Below, in pieces: positions 1 to 7,892 of a DNA stretch of 64,000 nt. Every line of letters starts with the position of its first letter. The stretch's first letter is position 1. The DNA comes from Bacillota bacterium (lineage in GTDB: Bacteria; Bacillota; Sulfobacillia; Fermentithermobacillales; Fermentithermobacillaceae). The stretch lies in NCBI GenBank assembly GCA_012841065.1, contig DUVI01000042.1, forward strand, positions 23,898-87,897, given 5' to 3'. The position numbers and the translations under genes are program-made. Below the pieces are notes generated by a model. The model saw nothing but the letters and a program-made list of their open reading frames with translations. It was not told the origin of the DNA and searched no databases.

Positions 1-1025
1 GCTCTTAGGATACGCATCCAGTTCCGGCCCAGAAGCCCTTCAATCTGCTGGCCTGATACGCCCCGCTTCAAGAGTTCAAGCGTGAGCAGCGGGAGCTTTC
101 CAATGTGAGTCGCAGGTTCCGGCCCCGGCTCTCCGAAACTGTCAAAATCCGTACCTAAGCCCACACTCTCTTCTCCAGCCACTTCCATCGCGTGGATTAT
201 GTGGTCTGCCACCTGAGAAATGGTGGCATTCTCGTCTGTGCCCGTGATGTATTCGTGGTTAAACGAAATCCCCACCAGCCCCCCGGCTTCGCCGATTGCC
301 TTGAGCTGGGCATCTGTGAGGTTTCTGGGATGGGCAAGCAAAGCATGGCAGTTTGAATGGCTGACTACAACCGGTGCTTGGGCCACATCCAGCACATCCC
401 AGAACCCGGCTTCAGACAAATGGGATACATCTACAACCACTCCCAACCGGGCTGCTTCCTCCACAACTTTGAAGCCGAAAGGAGTAAGCCCGCCCCTGGA
501 CACTGAAAAAGCGGCGCCGTCGCCGATGAGATTCCTGTCGTTCCAAGTTAAGGTCAGCATCCTGACACCGAGCTTGTGATACATCCGGAGAGTCTCAATG
601 CTGCCTTCAAGCATGGCACCGTCGCCGAGGCTGAGCATAATGCCTACCTCGCCCGCTTCCCTGGCGTCTTCAATGTCTGACGTTTGCAACACGTGACTTA
701 CCCCGGGTATCGAACCCAATTCATGAAACACGTCTATATACTCAAGGGCCTGTCTAACACCTCTTATAGGCTGCAATCTGTCATGGGGAAATGCGCTGAG
801 GATTACACAATCCACTCCCGCCTGCCGCAATCTTGGTACATCAGAATGCCCCAGGGAGGATTGCTCCCCGAAGTTCCTGACTCCCTTGATGACATCCAGC
901 AGCGTCCCCTGGTGTCCGTCAATGACAAGACACTCGGAATGCAGCTCCTCTGCCCGTTCCATACGGATCTCGTCCATGGCAGGATCCTGTTCAGCCTTCT
1001 TCTTAAGCACAGAAGCTATATCCAT
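1..1025 (-). CDS. M19 (membrane dipeptidase-like) family protein, C-terminus cut by window edge
   Basis: Reverse-strand reading gives 341 codons from ATG at 1025 (preceded by GAGGAGGGC) to the left edge with no stop, so the 3' end is missing. It matches the renal dipeptidase/peptidase M19 fold: VIDGH near residue 35, an LGVRMLTLTWNDRN segment, DVSHLS, VVVSHSNCHA and GLGTDFD follow in family order. M19 enzymes cleave dipeptides with a binuclear zinc site. Here the first motif is His-Gln-Gly (H38, G40) where the family has His-x-Asp, and the usual Glu-Gly-Gly around the bridging glutamate reads Gly-Asp-Gly. The two later histidines are kept. Family membership is firm; activity is uncertain. No neighbour is visible downstream. 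Confidence 0.85.
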   Translation of the reverse strand, partial: MDIASVLKKKAEQDPAMDEIRMERAEELHSECLVIDGHQGTLLDVIKGVRNFGEQSSLGHSDVPRLRQAGVDCVILSAFPHDRLQPIRGVRQALEYIDVFHELGSIPGVSHVLQTSDIEDAREAGEVGIMLSLGDGAMLEGSIETLRMYHKLGVRMLTLTWNDRNLIGDGAAFSVSRGGLTPFGFKVVEEAARLGVVVDVSHLSEAGFWDVLDVAQAPVVVSHSNCHALLAHPRNLTDAQLKAIGEAGGLVGISFNHEYITGTDENATISQVADHIIHAMEVAGEESVGLGTDFDSFGEPGPEPATHIGKLPLLTLELLKRGVSGQQIEGLLGRNWMRILR

Positions 1026-1233
1026 GTGGTACTGCCCTCCTCTTTCAGCTGCCTTTGGCTTAATGTTCTCTTTTGGGCGCAAATTTACCTTTTTTGTTCA
1101 AGCGTCACCGGGGATACAACAATATCGTACTACATGACATCTCACTTGACCTCCGTTGCTGTCAACATAATGCCATCATCCCTCATATTATGAGATGACT
1201 GACCTGATCATTTTACGACAAGGGGGGCTAGAA

Positions 1234-1518
1234 GTGGCCAACAGTCTCAACAAGGAAACGTTGGATCTGGTCTCGGCGCTAAGGCCGTTTGCCGGCCAGT
1301 GGGGCCGGAATGTGATAGATACCCTAATCAGTCTTGCTGACAGTTCAACATCGTTAGCTGACGGAATCGAATTGACAGCCTTGGCGGAGCAAGCCAAAAG
1401 CAAGCTGCTTTCCCGGATCGACTCTGCGCTATCGCTTTTCATCATCCTGGTAGTGGTGTGGCTGGTGCAGGTATTCACACTCTCAACCAGCAGTGAACCA
1501 GTAATATCTCAAACATGA
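1234..1518 (+). CDS. Small unknown protein with C-terminal membrane anchor
   Basis: Open frame of 94 codons. GTG at 1234 is chosen because AAGGGGGG lies just upstream; an in-frame ATG at 1195 has no ribosome site. The first ~70 residues look helical and soluble (a PFAGQWGRNVIDTLISLADS stretch), followed by one hydrophobic helix of about 15 residues close to the C-terminus, so it probably sits tail-anchored in the membrane. I do not recognise a family. It is followed 12 bases later by another small membrane protein and then a YbaB-like gene, all on the plus strand, suggesting one transcription unit. Confidence 0.65.
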   Translation: MANSLNKETLDLVSALRPFAGQWGRNVIDTLISLADSSTSLADGIELTALAEQAKSKLLSRIDSALSLFIILVVVWLVQVFTLSTSSEPVISQT

Positions 1519-1530
1519 GGAGGAGTTAGA

Positions 1531-1746
1531 ATGAAAATTCTCGGAGTTGAGGTCAACCCGTATGAGCTGTTCTTGATCCTGATCCTGCTCTTGGGGGCAA
1601 CAGGCTCTTTCAACACCAGAGTAACCCGTGCAGGCAAGAAAGATCCTTCGTCAAGGAATGAGAGCCCGGTCAAAATCCTGAGCCCATCAAAGAGGGCAGC
1701 TGCCGAAAAGCCGTCGAGCTTCAACAAGCGGAAGAGGGAAAGTTAA
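1531..1746 (+). CDS. Small unknown membrane protein (71 aa)
   Basis: ATG at 1531 follows GAGGAGGAG at good spacing. Residues ~10-27 form one hydrophobic helix (YELFLILILLLGATG), and the rest is a basic, Ser/Lys/Arg-rich tail ending in KRKRES, predicted to be cytoplasmic. No catalytic motif is visible and no family is recognised. It sits between the tail-anchored protein at 1234 and the YbaB-like gene at 1847. Short single-helix proteins of this kind are frequent in sporulation regulons, but nothing in the sequence proves that role here. Confidence 0.65.
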   Translation: MKILGVEVNPYELFLILILLLGATGSFNTRVTRAGKKDPSSRNESPVKILSPSKRAAAEKPSSFNKRKRES

Positions 1747-1846
1747 ACCCTGCCTGCCAAGGCTTTTCCCAAGTAACAAATGGTTGGTACCATCATCGGC
1801 AAGCTGTGCATAAGATGCTGAAACAGGGTAACTGGAGGGAACCAGT

Positions 1847-2197
1847 GTGCACAACCTGGCTAGTTTACTTATGCAGATGGAGAAAATCGAGTCCGAGTTA
1901 AACACGAGATTGTCAAACTTGCAGGACAGGACAGTGCAGGGAACTGCAAACGACGGGCTGGTCAAAGTCACGGGAGACATCTGGTTCAATATAAAAGACA
2001 TAACCATCGACCGGGCCAAATTAGCTGAGCAACCTTTTGATTTGGCAACCCTGGAAGCGGTAATAGCACAAGCGGTAAATGACGCCATCGGAAAGGCGCG
2101 GACCTTGCTGAGGACGGAAGTTGGAGGAGTGTTCGGTGGAAAGGTACCTCCGGAGTTTGCTGGCTTCTTTGGACGGAGTGGAGCAAACGGTGAATAA
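1847..2197 (+). CDS. YbaB/EbfC-like protein (nucleoid-associated family paralogue)
   Basis: 116 codons from GTG at 1847 with GGAGGGA upstream. The layout matches the YbaB/EbfC family: an N-terminal amphipathic helix (LLMQMEKIESELNTRLSNLQ), a central beta-sheet with VKVTGDIWFNIKDITID, and a C-terminal helix (LEAVIAQAVNDAIGKA). Length is close to the usual ~105 aa. Family members dimerise like tweezers and bind DNA. This copy is not beside dnaX/recR, the normal place of ybaB, so it is likely a second, specialised paralogue; the G-rich tail FGGKVPPEFAGFFGRSGANGE is atypical of the housekeeping form. The next gene begins inside its 3' end, implying translational coupling. Confidence 0.7.
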   Translation: MHNLASLLMQMEKIESELNTRLSNLQDRTVQGTANDGLVKVTGDIWFNIKDITIDRAKLAEQPFDLATLEAVIAQAVNDAIGKARTLLRTEVGGVFGGKVPPEFAGFFGRSGANGE

Positions 2198-3194
2198 GGG
2201 CAGTCTTAGCCGGCTTGCCCAAACTTTTTTGACAGGTGAGGGTTCCGATGATCCCGGTTGGGTGCGGGCAAAAGCGGGCCTGCTCGCACTGTTAAACCTC
2301 ATGGGAATCCTGGAAGTGTTTTACGCAGCCGGCGAATTAGCGGAGATTCCGGCTGTTTCTGAAGGCGGAGAGGAAGAGGGCCAGGTATCAACCGGAAGTT
2401 CCGCACCGGAAACCGGCCCGGAAGCACCAACCGGCGGTCCCGTTTTGCCCCAAGGCCATCCGATTGCAGACACTATATTACAACCGGCCCGGCGAGAAGG
2501 CAGCCTCCAACCTCAATCAGAGCCGTCCGGTTTGGCGGATACCCACAGCGGGGCAGCAAGGCCAGATGCTTTGGCCCCATTGCTATCTGCAATCCCGTTA
2601 CTCCTTGGAAGCAAAGAAGGAGGAGGAATCGACCCTACACTGATTTCAGCCATACTCAAACTGGTCTCTTCCCTTTCGAGATCCAAACCGGCTTCAGCCA
2701 CTGAAGACGGCTCATTTTCAGGCGATGAACCTTGTGAAACTTACAGTGAGACACCCGGAGATTCTCCAGGCGATGCAACAAGAACTTCGTCTCAGGGCAG
2801 CTTGGGTCCAGACCCCAACCTCATAGCCTCTCTCCTCAACTTCTTGGCCGGATTGGACAAATCTAAACAAAAGACGGGCAGGAGCACCAATGGCCGGCCA
2901 CCGCCGGAGGTTGCTGAGAAAGATGACCAGAAGGTTGAGATAACCTTGTCTCCGGACGGCAAGTCAGTGATTGCAAGAAGTTCGCCCCGTATTACACCTC
3001 AAGCTCCGTCACTATCTGAGTTCTTGAGGCAACCGTCACAGTGTGCCAAAACACCGGTACAACCGCCGGCAGACAGGCACAAGCCAGGTGTGGGAATACG
3101 CAGGGGATGGATTAAGCAACGCCGCCTGGGAAACAGCAAGGAGACGGATTACACGCAGCATGTGAACAAGTCAGTTTTTGCCCGCAACAGGTAA
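2136..3194 (+). CDS. Proline/serine-rich protein of unknown function
   Basis: The frame opens at TTG 2121, but GTG 2136 has GGAGGAG six bases upstream and is preferred, giving 352 aa and a 62-base overlap with the YbaB-like gene. Three short hydrophobic segments (LLALLNLMGILEVF near residue 50; LLSAIPLLL and PTLISAILKLVSSL in the middle; PNLIASLLNFLAGL later) are separated by long disordered stretches rich in Pro, Ser, Gly and Glu. The pattern D-P-x-L-I-x-x-x-L-x-x-L occurs twice (DPTLISAILKLVSSL and DPNLIASLLNFLAGL), suggesting an internal repeat. The C-terminus is basic. Similar low-complexity architecture is seen in some spore-associated proteins, but I do not recognise a named family. Confidence 0.65.
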   Translation: MERYLRSLLASLDGVEQTVNKGSLSRLAQTFLTGEGSDDPGWVRAKAGLLALLNLMGILEVFYAAGELAEIPAVSEGGEEEGQVSTGSSAPETGPEAPTGGPVLPQGHPIADTILQPARREGSLQPQSEPSGLADTHSGAARPDALAPLLSAIPLLLGSKEGGGIDPTLISAILKLVSSLSRSKPASATEDGSFSGDEPCETYSETPGDSPGDATRTSSQGSLGPDPNLIASLLNFLAGLDKSKQKTGRSTNGRPPPEVAEKDDQKVEITLSPDGKSVIARSSPRITPQAPSLSEFLRQPSQCAKTPVQPPADRHKPGVGIRRGWIKQRRLGNSKETDYTQHVNKSVFARNR

Positions 3195-3246
3195 TATATC
3201 ACTCCCGCTAAAACTATCATTTTTATATGAACCAAACAGGAACTAA

Positions 3247-3269
3247 AGCCGGGGATAAGTTCCCCGGCT
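3247..3269 (+). terminator. GC-rich hairpin before pdaB-like gene
   Basis: AGCCGGGG (3247-3254) pairs with CCCCGGCT (3262-3269) around a 7-base loop. No T-tract follows, and the ribosome site of the 3292 gene begins about 12 bases later. It may end part of the transcription from the 1234-3194 unit or act as an attenuator; a simple intrinsic terminator is not proven. Confidence 0.45.
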
Positions 3270-3291
3270 CAGCCTCCCGGGGGGAATTTCC

Positions 3292-4083
3292 ATGTTCACC
3301 AAAAGAAGAATTGCTTTTGCCCTACTTGCCGTGCTACTAGTCGCAGGGGGCGTATTCTATGGTTTGCGCCCGCCTCCGGTCGAACCCGTCTTCGAGATGT
3401 ACGACCCACGCCTGGCAATGGGAACGGAAATGCCTGTATTCTATGTGGAAACCGATAAAAAGGCACTGGCGCTTACCTTTGACATTTCGTGGGGCGACAA
3501 GACCCCTGAGAAGGTGCTTGACGTACTGTTACAACATAATCAAAAAGCTACGTTCTTTCTTTCAGGGCCGTGGGCCAACCACTACAAGTCCATAGTGTCC
3601 CGCATTGTCCAAGACGGCCACGAGATTGCCAGTCACGGGCAAGAACACGTAAACCTGAGCCAGGAGAGCAAGGAGAGCATTAAGAAAAACATACAATCAG
3701 CCCATGACATACTCGTAAACCTTACAGATACCACACCCAGGTATTTCAGGCCGCCTAACGGAGATTATGATGACTTGGTAGTGCTGACAGCCAGGGAGCT
3801 CGGTTATGAGACGGTAATCTGGGCTGTTGACAGCCTGGACTGGAAAAACCCAGGCGCCTCATACATCGTCGAGAGAGTGTCGAAACTCTGCTTTCCCGGA
3901 GCGATTCTGCTGTTCCATGCATCTGACTCAGCAAAGCAAACCCACGAAGCTTTGCCTATGGTGTTAGAGAATCTCAAAGCGGCCGGGTACGAGATCATGA
4001 CTCTGGGCGAACTGATGTCCTTGGGTAAGCCGGCCAGGGATGACCCTAGAGGCCGGCCCTTGAATGAGCTGCCGGGCAATTGA
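3292..4083 (+). CDS. pdaB: Polysaccharide deacetylase, PdaB-like (sporulation)
   Basis: 263 aa with a signal anchor (residues ~6-25) followed by a NodB domain. Motif 1 is the PdaB-style LTFDISWG (D64) rather than TFDDG; motif 2 is SHGQEH (H115, H119); motif 3 is RPPNGD; motif 4 VDSLDW; motif 5 LLFHAS. These supply the metal triad and the catalytic base of carbohydrate esterase family 4. PdaB relatives deacetylate cell-wall glycan and are needed for stable spore cortex in Bacillus subtilis. ATG 3292 is preceded by a G-rich ribosome site. It closes the plus-strand cluster of unknown genes and converges on thiN ten bases away. That spore context is the best hint for the function of its upstream neighbours. 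Confidence 0.88.
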   Translation: MFTKRRIAFALLAVLLVAGGVFYGLRPPPVEPVFEMYDPRLAMGTEMPVFYVETDKKALALTFDISWGDKTPEKVLDVLLQHNQKATFFLSGPWANHYKSIVSRIVQDGHEIASHGQEHVNLSQESKESIKKNIQSAHDILVNLTDTTPRYFRPPNGDYDDLVVLTARELGYETVIWAVDSLDWKNPGASYIVERVSKLCFPGAILLFHASDSAKQTHEALPMVLENLKAAGYEIMTLGELMSLGKPARDDPRGRPLNELPGN

Positions 4084-4093
4084 CGTGCAAAAT

Positions 4094-4876
4094 CTATCTA
4101 GGATGAATCATCACCAGGGCAAAACCTGACGCAAGGGAGATACCCGCCGTGGCGCCAAGCATTTCGTTGGAGACACCAAGGGTATTGCCCCTGTAAAGCA
4201 CCTCATTGTTGAGGGAGAATTTGAGGTTAGCGGTAGTAGCTCCGGTAACCCGGGAAGTTATGGGCATTATGGTCACCCAGTCACCCGGGTTGCCGGCAAA
4301 CACCCGCGTCTGCATCCCCGGGCAATGTTTGTCGCCTGATACCCCGAAGATCACGGCGCCTTGGGAGTGCAATATGACGTCCAGGCCCTTCTTGGCATAA
4401 TGCTCAATCAAGAGTACATTAGCTAACTCGTGGTCCAGACGCCGTCCCCCGGTGGCTCCGATTACGATTGCTGTTTCAAAGCCTTTGCGGGCGATAAGAT
4501 CCAGTGCCACCTCAGTATCGGTCTTGTCCTTGTCCCGTTCCAGTCGGACTATTGGAACGCCTAACTCCTGGAAGCGGTCAATGGTATCGGGGTTCGATGA
4601 ATCGAAATCTCCCACGATTATATCAGGAACCAGATTATGCTGTTTCATAAATTCCGCCCCAGAATCGGCAGCAACCACCAAAGAGGCGCCTTCCACCAGC
4701 GCCCTGTCTGCATCATGTTTTGAGCCACCCGCAACAACCAGGGCATACACGAGATTGTGCTTCACCCGTGTGGCATACTCCCAGGACACCTTGTGCCCAT
4801 CACACGCCTCAGAATGTACCGTCTCAGAAAGCTTGGGTTTGCTGCCATCTTCACCGGCGCAGTCAAAACCTTTCAA
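4094..4876 (-). CDS. thiN: Thiamine diphosphokinase
   Basis: Transfers pyrophosphate from ATP to thiamine to make thiamine pyrophosphate in the cytoplasm. Diagnostic segments: LVVAGG, VVAADSGAEF, PDIIVGDFDS, DKDKTDTEVAL and GATGGRRLDHELANVLLI, followed by the C-terminal thiamine-binding beta-domain. At 260 aa it is longer than the usual ~215 because the frame starts at TTG 4876 (GGAAGGTGAG upstream) and adds about 40 residues before the ALVVAGG strand. An internal GTG just before KHNLVYALVV would give standard length. It points toward pdaB and sits alone; upstream lies a long stretch without an intact gene. Confidence 0.87.
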   Translation of the reverse strand: MKGFDCAGEDGSKPKLSETVHSEACDGHKVSWEYATRVKHNLVYALVVAGGSKHDADRALVEGASLVVAADSGAEFMKQHNLVPDIIVGDFDSSNPDTIDRFQELGVPIVRLERDKDKTDTEVALDLIARKGFETAIVIGATGGRRLDHELANVLLIEHYAKKGLDVILHSQGAVIFGVSGDKHCPGMQTRVFAGNPGDWVTIMPITSRVTGATTANLKFSLNNEVLYRGNTLGVSNEMLGATAGISLASGFALVMIHPR

Positions 4877-4973
4877 CAGACACTCACCTTCCGCAACAAA
4901 GGCTCCCCGTTTAACTTGATTCTACATCGTTTTGCCTGTCGCTTAAAGCAACGGCGCTCCTTTGCTTCAAGTA

Positions 4974-5004
4974 GAAAAGGGCCCTTTCAAAACGGGCCCT
5001 TTTC
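4974..5004. terminator. Perfect 11-bp hairpin, A/T flanked, probably a bidirectional terminator
   Basis: GAAAAGGGCCC (4974-4984) and GGGCCCTTTTC (4994-5004) form a perfect inverted repeat with a 9-base loop. Each arm ends in four A or T, so it can act as an intrinsic terminator on either strand. It lies directly after a reverse-frame stop at 5007-5009, at the end of a decayed-looking stretch, and about 100 bases upstream of thiN. Confidence 0.65.
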
Positions 5005-5006
5005 AG

Positions 5007-5563
5007 CTAGGCTGCGGTACAGATTCGTCGTTTTGTGCGAAGCACACTCATTGGTTGCTGCATATGCACTTCGATCCCTGTTCCGGTTATTGTCTTATCG
5101 TGCGCTGCATCGACCAAAACCCTGACTCGTACCCTGTGCGCTTACAAAACCCCTGTGTCATACATTCCAGAACCGAATTCCGGTTTGTCTTGGCCGAATC
5201 CTATGGTACGTATCTGGTATAACGGTTGCATCGTACGTTGGTTTATTCCTGTTGCGTACTTGCTGCAGCCGGTACTCTGTTCTGTGCTTCGTGCAAGGCT
5301 GTGTGATTTACTGCATCTCATGCGACGTTGCTCTTACATAACAATGCTTGCTTGATCCCAGGTATTGTAGTTGCTGTGACTTTGCTGTGACTGATGCTGC
5401 ATCGGATATGCATCTCTACTGTATTTCCCGGTGCAACTTATGCTTATCCCTTGCTACAGACTCTGGTGCAAAGCATCCCTGTCTACGTTACTGCGACCAT
5501 TGCTACAGACCTGACTCCGCAACCCATCTGTCGGAAGGCTTCTGCCGAAGCCCCAACAGAAAC
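5007..5563 (-). pseudogene. Gene-free stretch, possible decayed coding sequence downstream of gdh
   Basis: No intact gene is convincing in this 557-base stretch. On the minus strand one frame ends at TAG 5007-5009 just before a strong hairpin. It contains protein-like pieces (such as DKTITGTGIEVHMQQP and QPLYQIRTIGFGQDKPEFGS) broken by stops that often sit where CAA or CAG would be one transition away. Short direct duplications occur: TTGCTGTGACT twice in tandem at 5371-5392, and TTGCTACAGAC at 5451 and 5500. The plus-strand frames are Cys-rich and have no ribosome sites. A decayed gene formerly co-transcribed with gdh is the favoured reading; repetitive intergenic DNA is the alternative. Confidence 0.35.
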
Positions 5564-6826
5564 TTATAGGAAAATTCCTCTGATCTTCTGGGCAGCAATC
5601 AACCGCTTGAGCGCTACGATGTAAGCTGCCATCCTCATAGGAATCTTCAATTCTTCTGCAGTTTCATATACTTCGTTGAACGCCTTGACCATGATCCTCT
5701 CAAGGTTGGAGTTCACGGTTTCAATGTCCCAGTAATGGTGCTGCAAGTTCTGGACCCACTCGAAGTATGAACACGTGACTCCGCCCGCATTGGTGAGGAT
5801 GTCAGGGCAAGCTATGATGCCTCTTTCCTCAAGCACCTTATCTCCGGCAAAGGTTGTCGGCCCGTTGGCACCTTCGATGACAACTTTAGCCTGGACTTCT
5901 TTTGCGACCTCTTCTGTAATCTGGTTCTCCAAAGCTGCCAGCACCAAGAAGTCACACTTGCATGTGAGAATCCCGTGGTTGTCTGTAGTTTTGACTCCTT
6001 CCTGCTGGTAGCCTTCGATAATGCGCCTCGGATGCTTGTCTACATATTCCAACAAAGCAGGAATATCCAACCCGTCTTCACAATAAAGCCCGCCTGATAC
6101 ATCGCTGACGGCCACTATCTTGGCGCCCGCTTCATACAGGAACTTCGCAGCGTTGCTACCCACGTTGCCAAACCCCTGGACCGCAACGGTGGATTTAGCA
6201 AGATCCATGTTGAGTTTCTTCGCAAGTTCCCAGGTGACAAAGAAGACTCCCAATCCTGTAGCCTCTTTGCGGCCGACAGATCCGCCGGCTTCCACCGGTT
6301 TGCTGGTTACAACTCCTGGGGAATATACGCCGGCGAGGGTGCTGTAAGTGTCCATTATCCAACCCATCATCTGCTGGGTAGTGTTAACGTCAGTAGCAGG
6401 AATGTCCTTCTCAGGTCCTATGAAATCCGCTATCTTGGCTGTGTATCCTCTGGTAATCCTCTCAATTTCACCCTGGGACAGTCCGGTAGGATCAACTGTT
6501 ACCCCACCTTTAGCCCCTCCATAGGGAATATCAACAACGGCACACTTGAAGGTCATCCAAGCCGCCAAAGCTCTGGTTTCATCCATATCTACGTCAGGAT
6601 GGAACCGGATCCCGCCCTTGGCAGGGCCTCTAATGGTACTGTGCTGGACGCGATAGCCGGTAAACACGCGGATGGTCCCATCGTCCATCTTGACAGGGAA
6701 GTTAACTGTCAGTTCCCGTTCAGGATAACGTAGGGTTATGTAATCTTGCTTGTCCAACCCCGCGATCTCTGCGGCCGCATCTAGCTGCTCGAGCATGTTC
6801 TCGAATGGATTGGTTTTCTGAGCCAT
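5564..6826 (-). CDS. gdh: Glutamate dehydrogenase
   Basis: 420 aa, the usual length of hexameric GluDH. It interconverts glutamate and 2-oxoglutarate plus ammonia with NAD(P). Visible features are the substrate-binding PAKGGIRF and KCAVVDIPYGGAKGG segments with catalytic lysines, the Rossmann motif VQGFGNVGSNAA followed by AVSD, and the C-terminal NAGGVTCSYFEWVQN. The residue after the second Rossmann strand is Asp, which favours NAD over NADP (inference). ATG 6826 follows AGAAGGGTGA. A promoter (TTGATT-N17-TATAGT) and a CRP/FNR-type palindrome lie upstream, so carbon or redox control is likely. In an amino-acid fermenting anaerobe it would run in the deaminating direction. Confidence 0.93.
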   Translation of the reverse strand: MAQKTNPFENMLEQLDAAAEIAGLDKQDYITLRYPERELTVNFPVKMDDGTIRVFTGYRVQHSTIRGPAKGGIRFHPDVDMDETRALAAWMTFKCAVVDIPYGGAKGGVTVDPTGLSQGEIERITRGYTAKIADFIGPEKDIPATDVNTTQQMMGWIMDTYSTLAGVYSPGVVTSKPVEAGGSVGRKEATGLGVFFVTWELAKKLNMDLAKSTVAVQGFGNVGSNAAKFLYEAGAKIVAVSDVSGGLYCEDGLDIPALLEYVDKHPRRIIEGYQQEGVKTTDNHGILTCKCDFLVLAALENQITEEVAKEVQAKVVIEGANGPTTFAGDKVLEERGIIACPDILTNAGGVTCSYFEWVQNLQHHYWDIETVNSNLERIMVKAFNEVYETAEELKIPMRMAAYIVALKRLIAAQKIRGIFL

Positions 6827-6895
6827 GTAATCACCCTTCTTGCATATTCAGTAATCCCCATTCGCACAACCGGAAGCCCGGCGGTAAGGTAGATT

Positions 6896-6911
6896 TGTGA
6901 CGAGCATCACA
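6896..6911. promoter_or_regulatory. CRP/FNR-type palindrome upstream of gdh
   Basis: TGTGACGAGCATCACA is a perfect TGTGA-N6-TCACA dyad, the consensus recognised by CRP-family regulators. It lies about 70-85 bases upstream of the gdh start codon and downstream of the predicted transcription start (~6923), a position expected for repression. The regulator is not in the window. Confidence 0.55.
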
Positions 6912-6929
6912 GATACCCTACCAAGGTAC

Positions 6930-6958
6930 ACTATATAGTTTGGCAGTCAATAAATCAA
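6930..6958 (-). promoter_or_regulatory. Sigma-A type promoter of gdh
   Basis: On the minus strand TTGATT (6953-6958) is separated by exactly 17 bases from TATAGT (6930-6935). This predicts a start near 6923 and a leader of about 97 bases carrying the CRP/FNR-like palindrome. The rest of the 334-base interval up to the cotF-like gene shows no gene or other clear signal. Confidence 0.6.
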
Positions 6959-7160
6959 CCTCTATTTTCGACAAGTATGCGTAAGACCTGACTAGATTGG
7001 CTGAGCCTTTTGTCCCGTCCACCTTCCCCCACCAGTTAAAGGTGCTGTTCCGACCTCGTCCGGTTCTCTGATTGCATCAACAGCCGGGCCAGAGTTTTTG
7101 CTTCAGCGCCAAGAATATGTCACAGGATTTCTCCGCATCCTTAACACGAGGTGATATTGC

Positions 7161-7703
7161 ATGACCCATCAGCTAACTCAGAAGGAACGGTCGTTATTAC
7201 AAGATCAACTAGCCCATGAGGAAATTTGCATTAAGAAGTACAGGGGATATGCCAACCTTGCCAAGTCCCAGGAGCTGCGCAACCTGTTCAACGAACTGGC
7301 CCAGGAGGAGCTAAATCACTACGATTTGCTGAACAGGTACTTAGGCGGTCAGGGTGGACAGCAACAACAGCAGGAGCAACAGCAACAACAGCACCATATG
7401 ATCAGAGGTTCAGGTTTTGAACCCCATCAATTTGACACCCGAACCCATGCATGGAGCCAGCAAACACAGCAACAAAACCAACAGAGCCAGGGCCAACAGG
7501 CGGGCCCGGCTGACGATGCAGCTATGTGTCAAGACATGCTCATGACGGAAAAATTCATCTCCGGCGTCTACGACACTTCGGTATTTGAATCAGCCAACCC
7601 CCGGCTCAGAAGAGACCTTCAGAAAATCCAGGAAGACGAACAAAAACACGGCGAGAAAATCTTCAATTACATGCAAGAACATGGCTACTATAACCCACAG
7701 TAG
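7161..7703 (+). CDS. Spore coat protein, CotF family
   Basis: 180 aa in two halves of a ferritin-like four-helix bundle. Residues 1-65 give the first helix pair (KERSLLQDQLAHEEICIKKY, then LRNLFNELAQEELNHYDLL) and residues 120-180 the second pair (CQDMLMTEKFISGVYDTSVF, DLQKIQEDEQKHGEKIFNYM). A glutamine-rich disordered linker of about 50 residues, full of CAA/CAG runs, separates them. Glu/His spacing recalls a di-iron bundle, but CotF-type proteins are known as coat components rather than enzymes. ATG 7161 has GAGGTGA upstream. A small YjcZ-like membrane peptide follows at 7893, supporting a sporulation locus. Confidence 0.82.
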   Translation: MTHQLTQKERSLLQDQLAHEEICIKKYRGYANLAKSQELRNLFNELAQEELNHYDLLNRYLGGQGGQQQQQEQQQQQHHMIRGSGFEPHQFDTRTHAWSQQTQQQNQQSQGQQAGPADDAAMCQDMLMTEKFISGVYDTSVFESANPRLRRDLQKIQEDEQKHGEKIFNYMQEHGYYNPQ

Positions 7704-7892
7704 CCCCATTTAGGCCGCGTACAGCAAGCACCATTGCGCCATTCCAGCCGCCCGCCATAGCCCGGCGGGAGGAAACTGCACCGGGGAAAGGGCATACCCT
7801 GCCCCGGTGCAGCCTACAACGCCTCATAAGGAGTAGCAACTTCTCCTCATTTACATAATATGAACTAGATTAACGGAGAGGAGGACTCAATC

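Noticed and set aside
5035..5355. Cys-rich plus-strand frames between thiN and gdh
   Set aside because: No ribosome site, overlapping frames of similar quality, no recognisable motif; the region is better read as decayed or non-coding.
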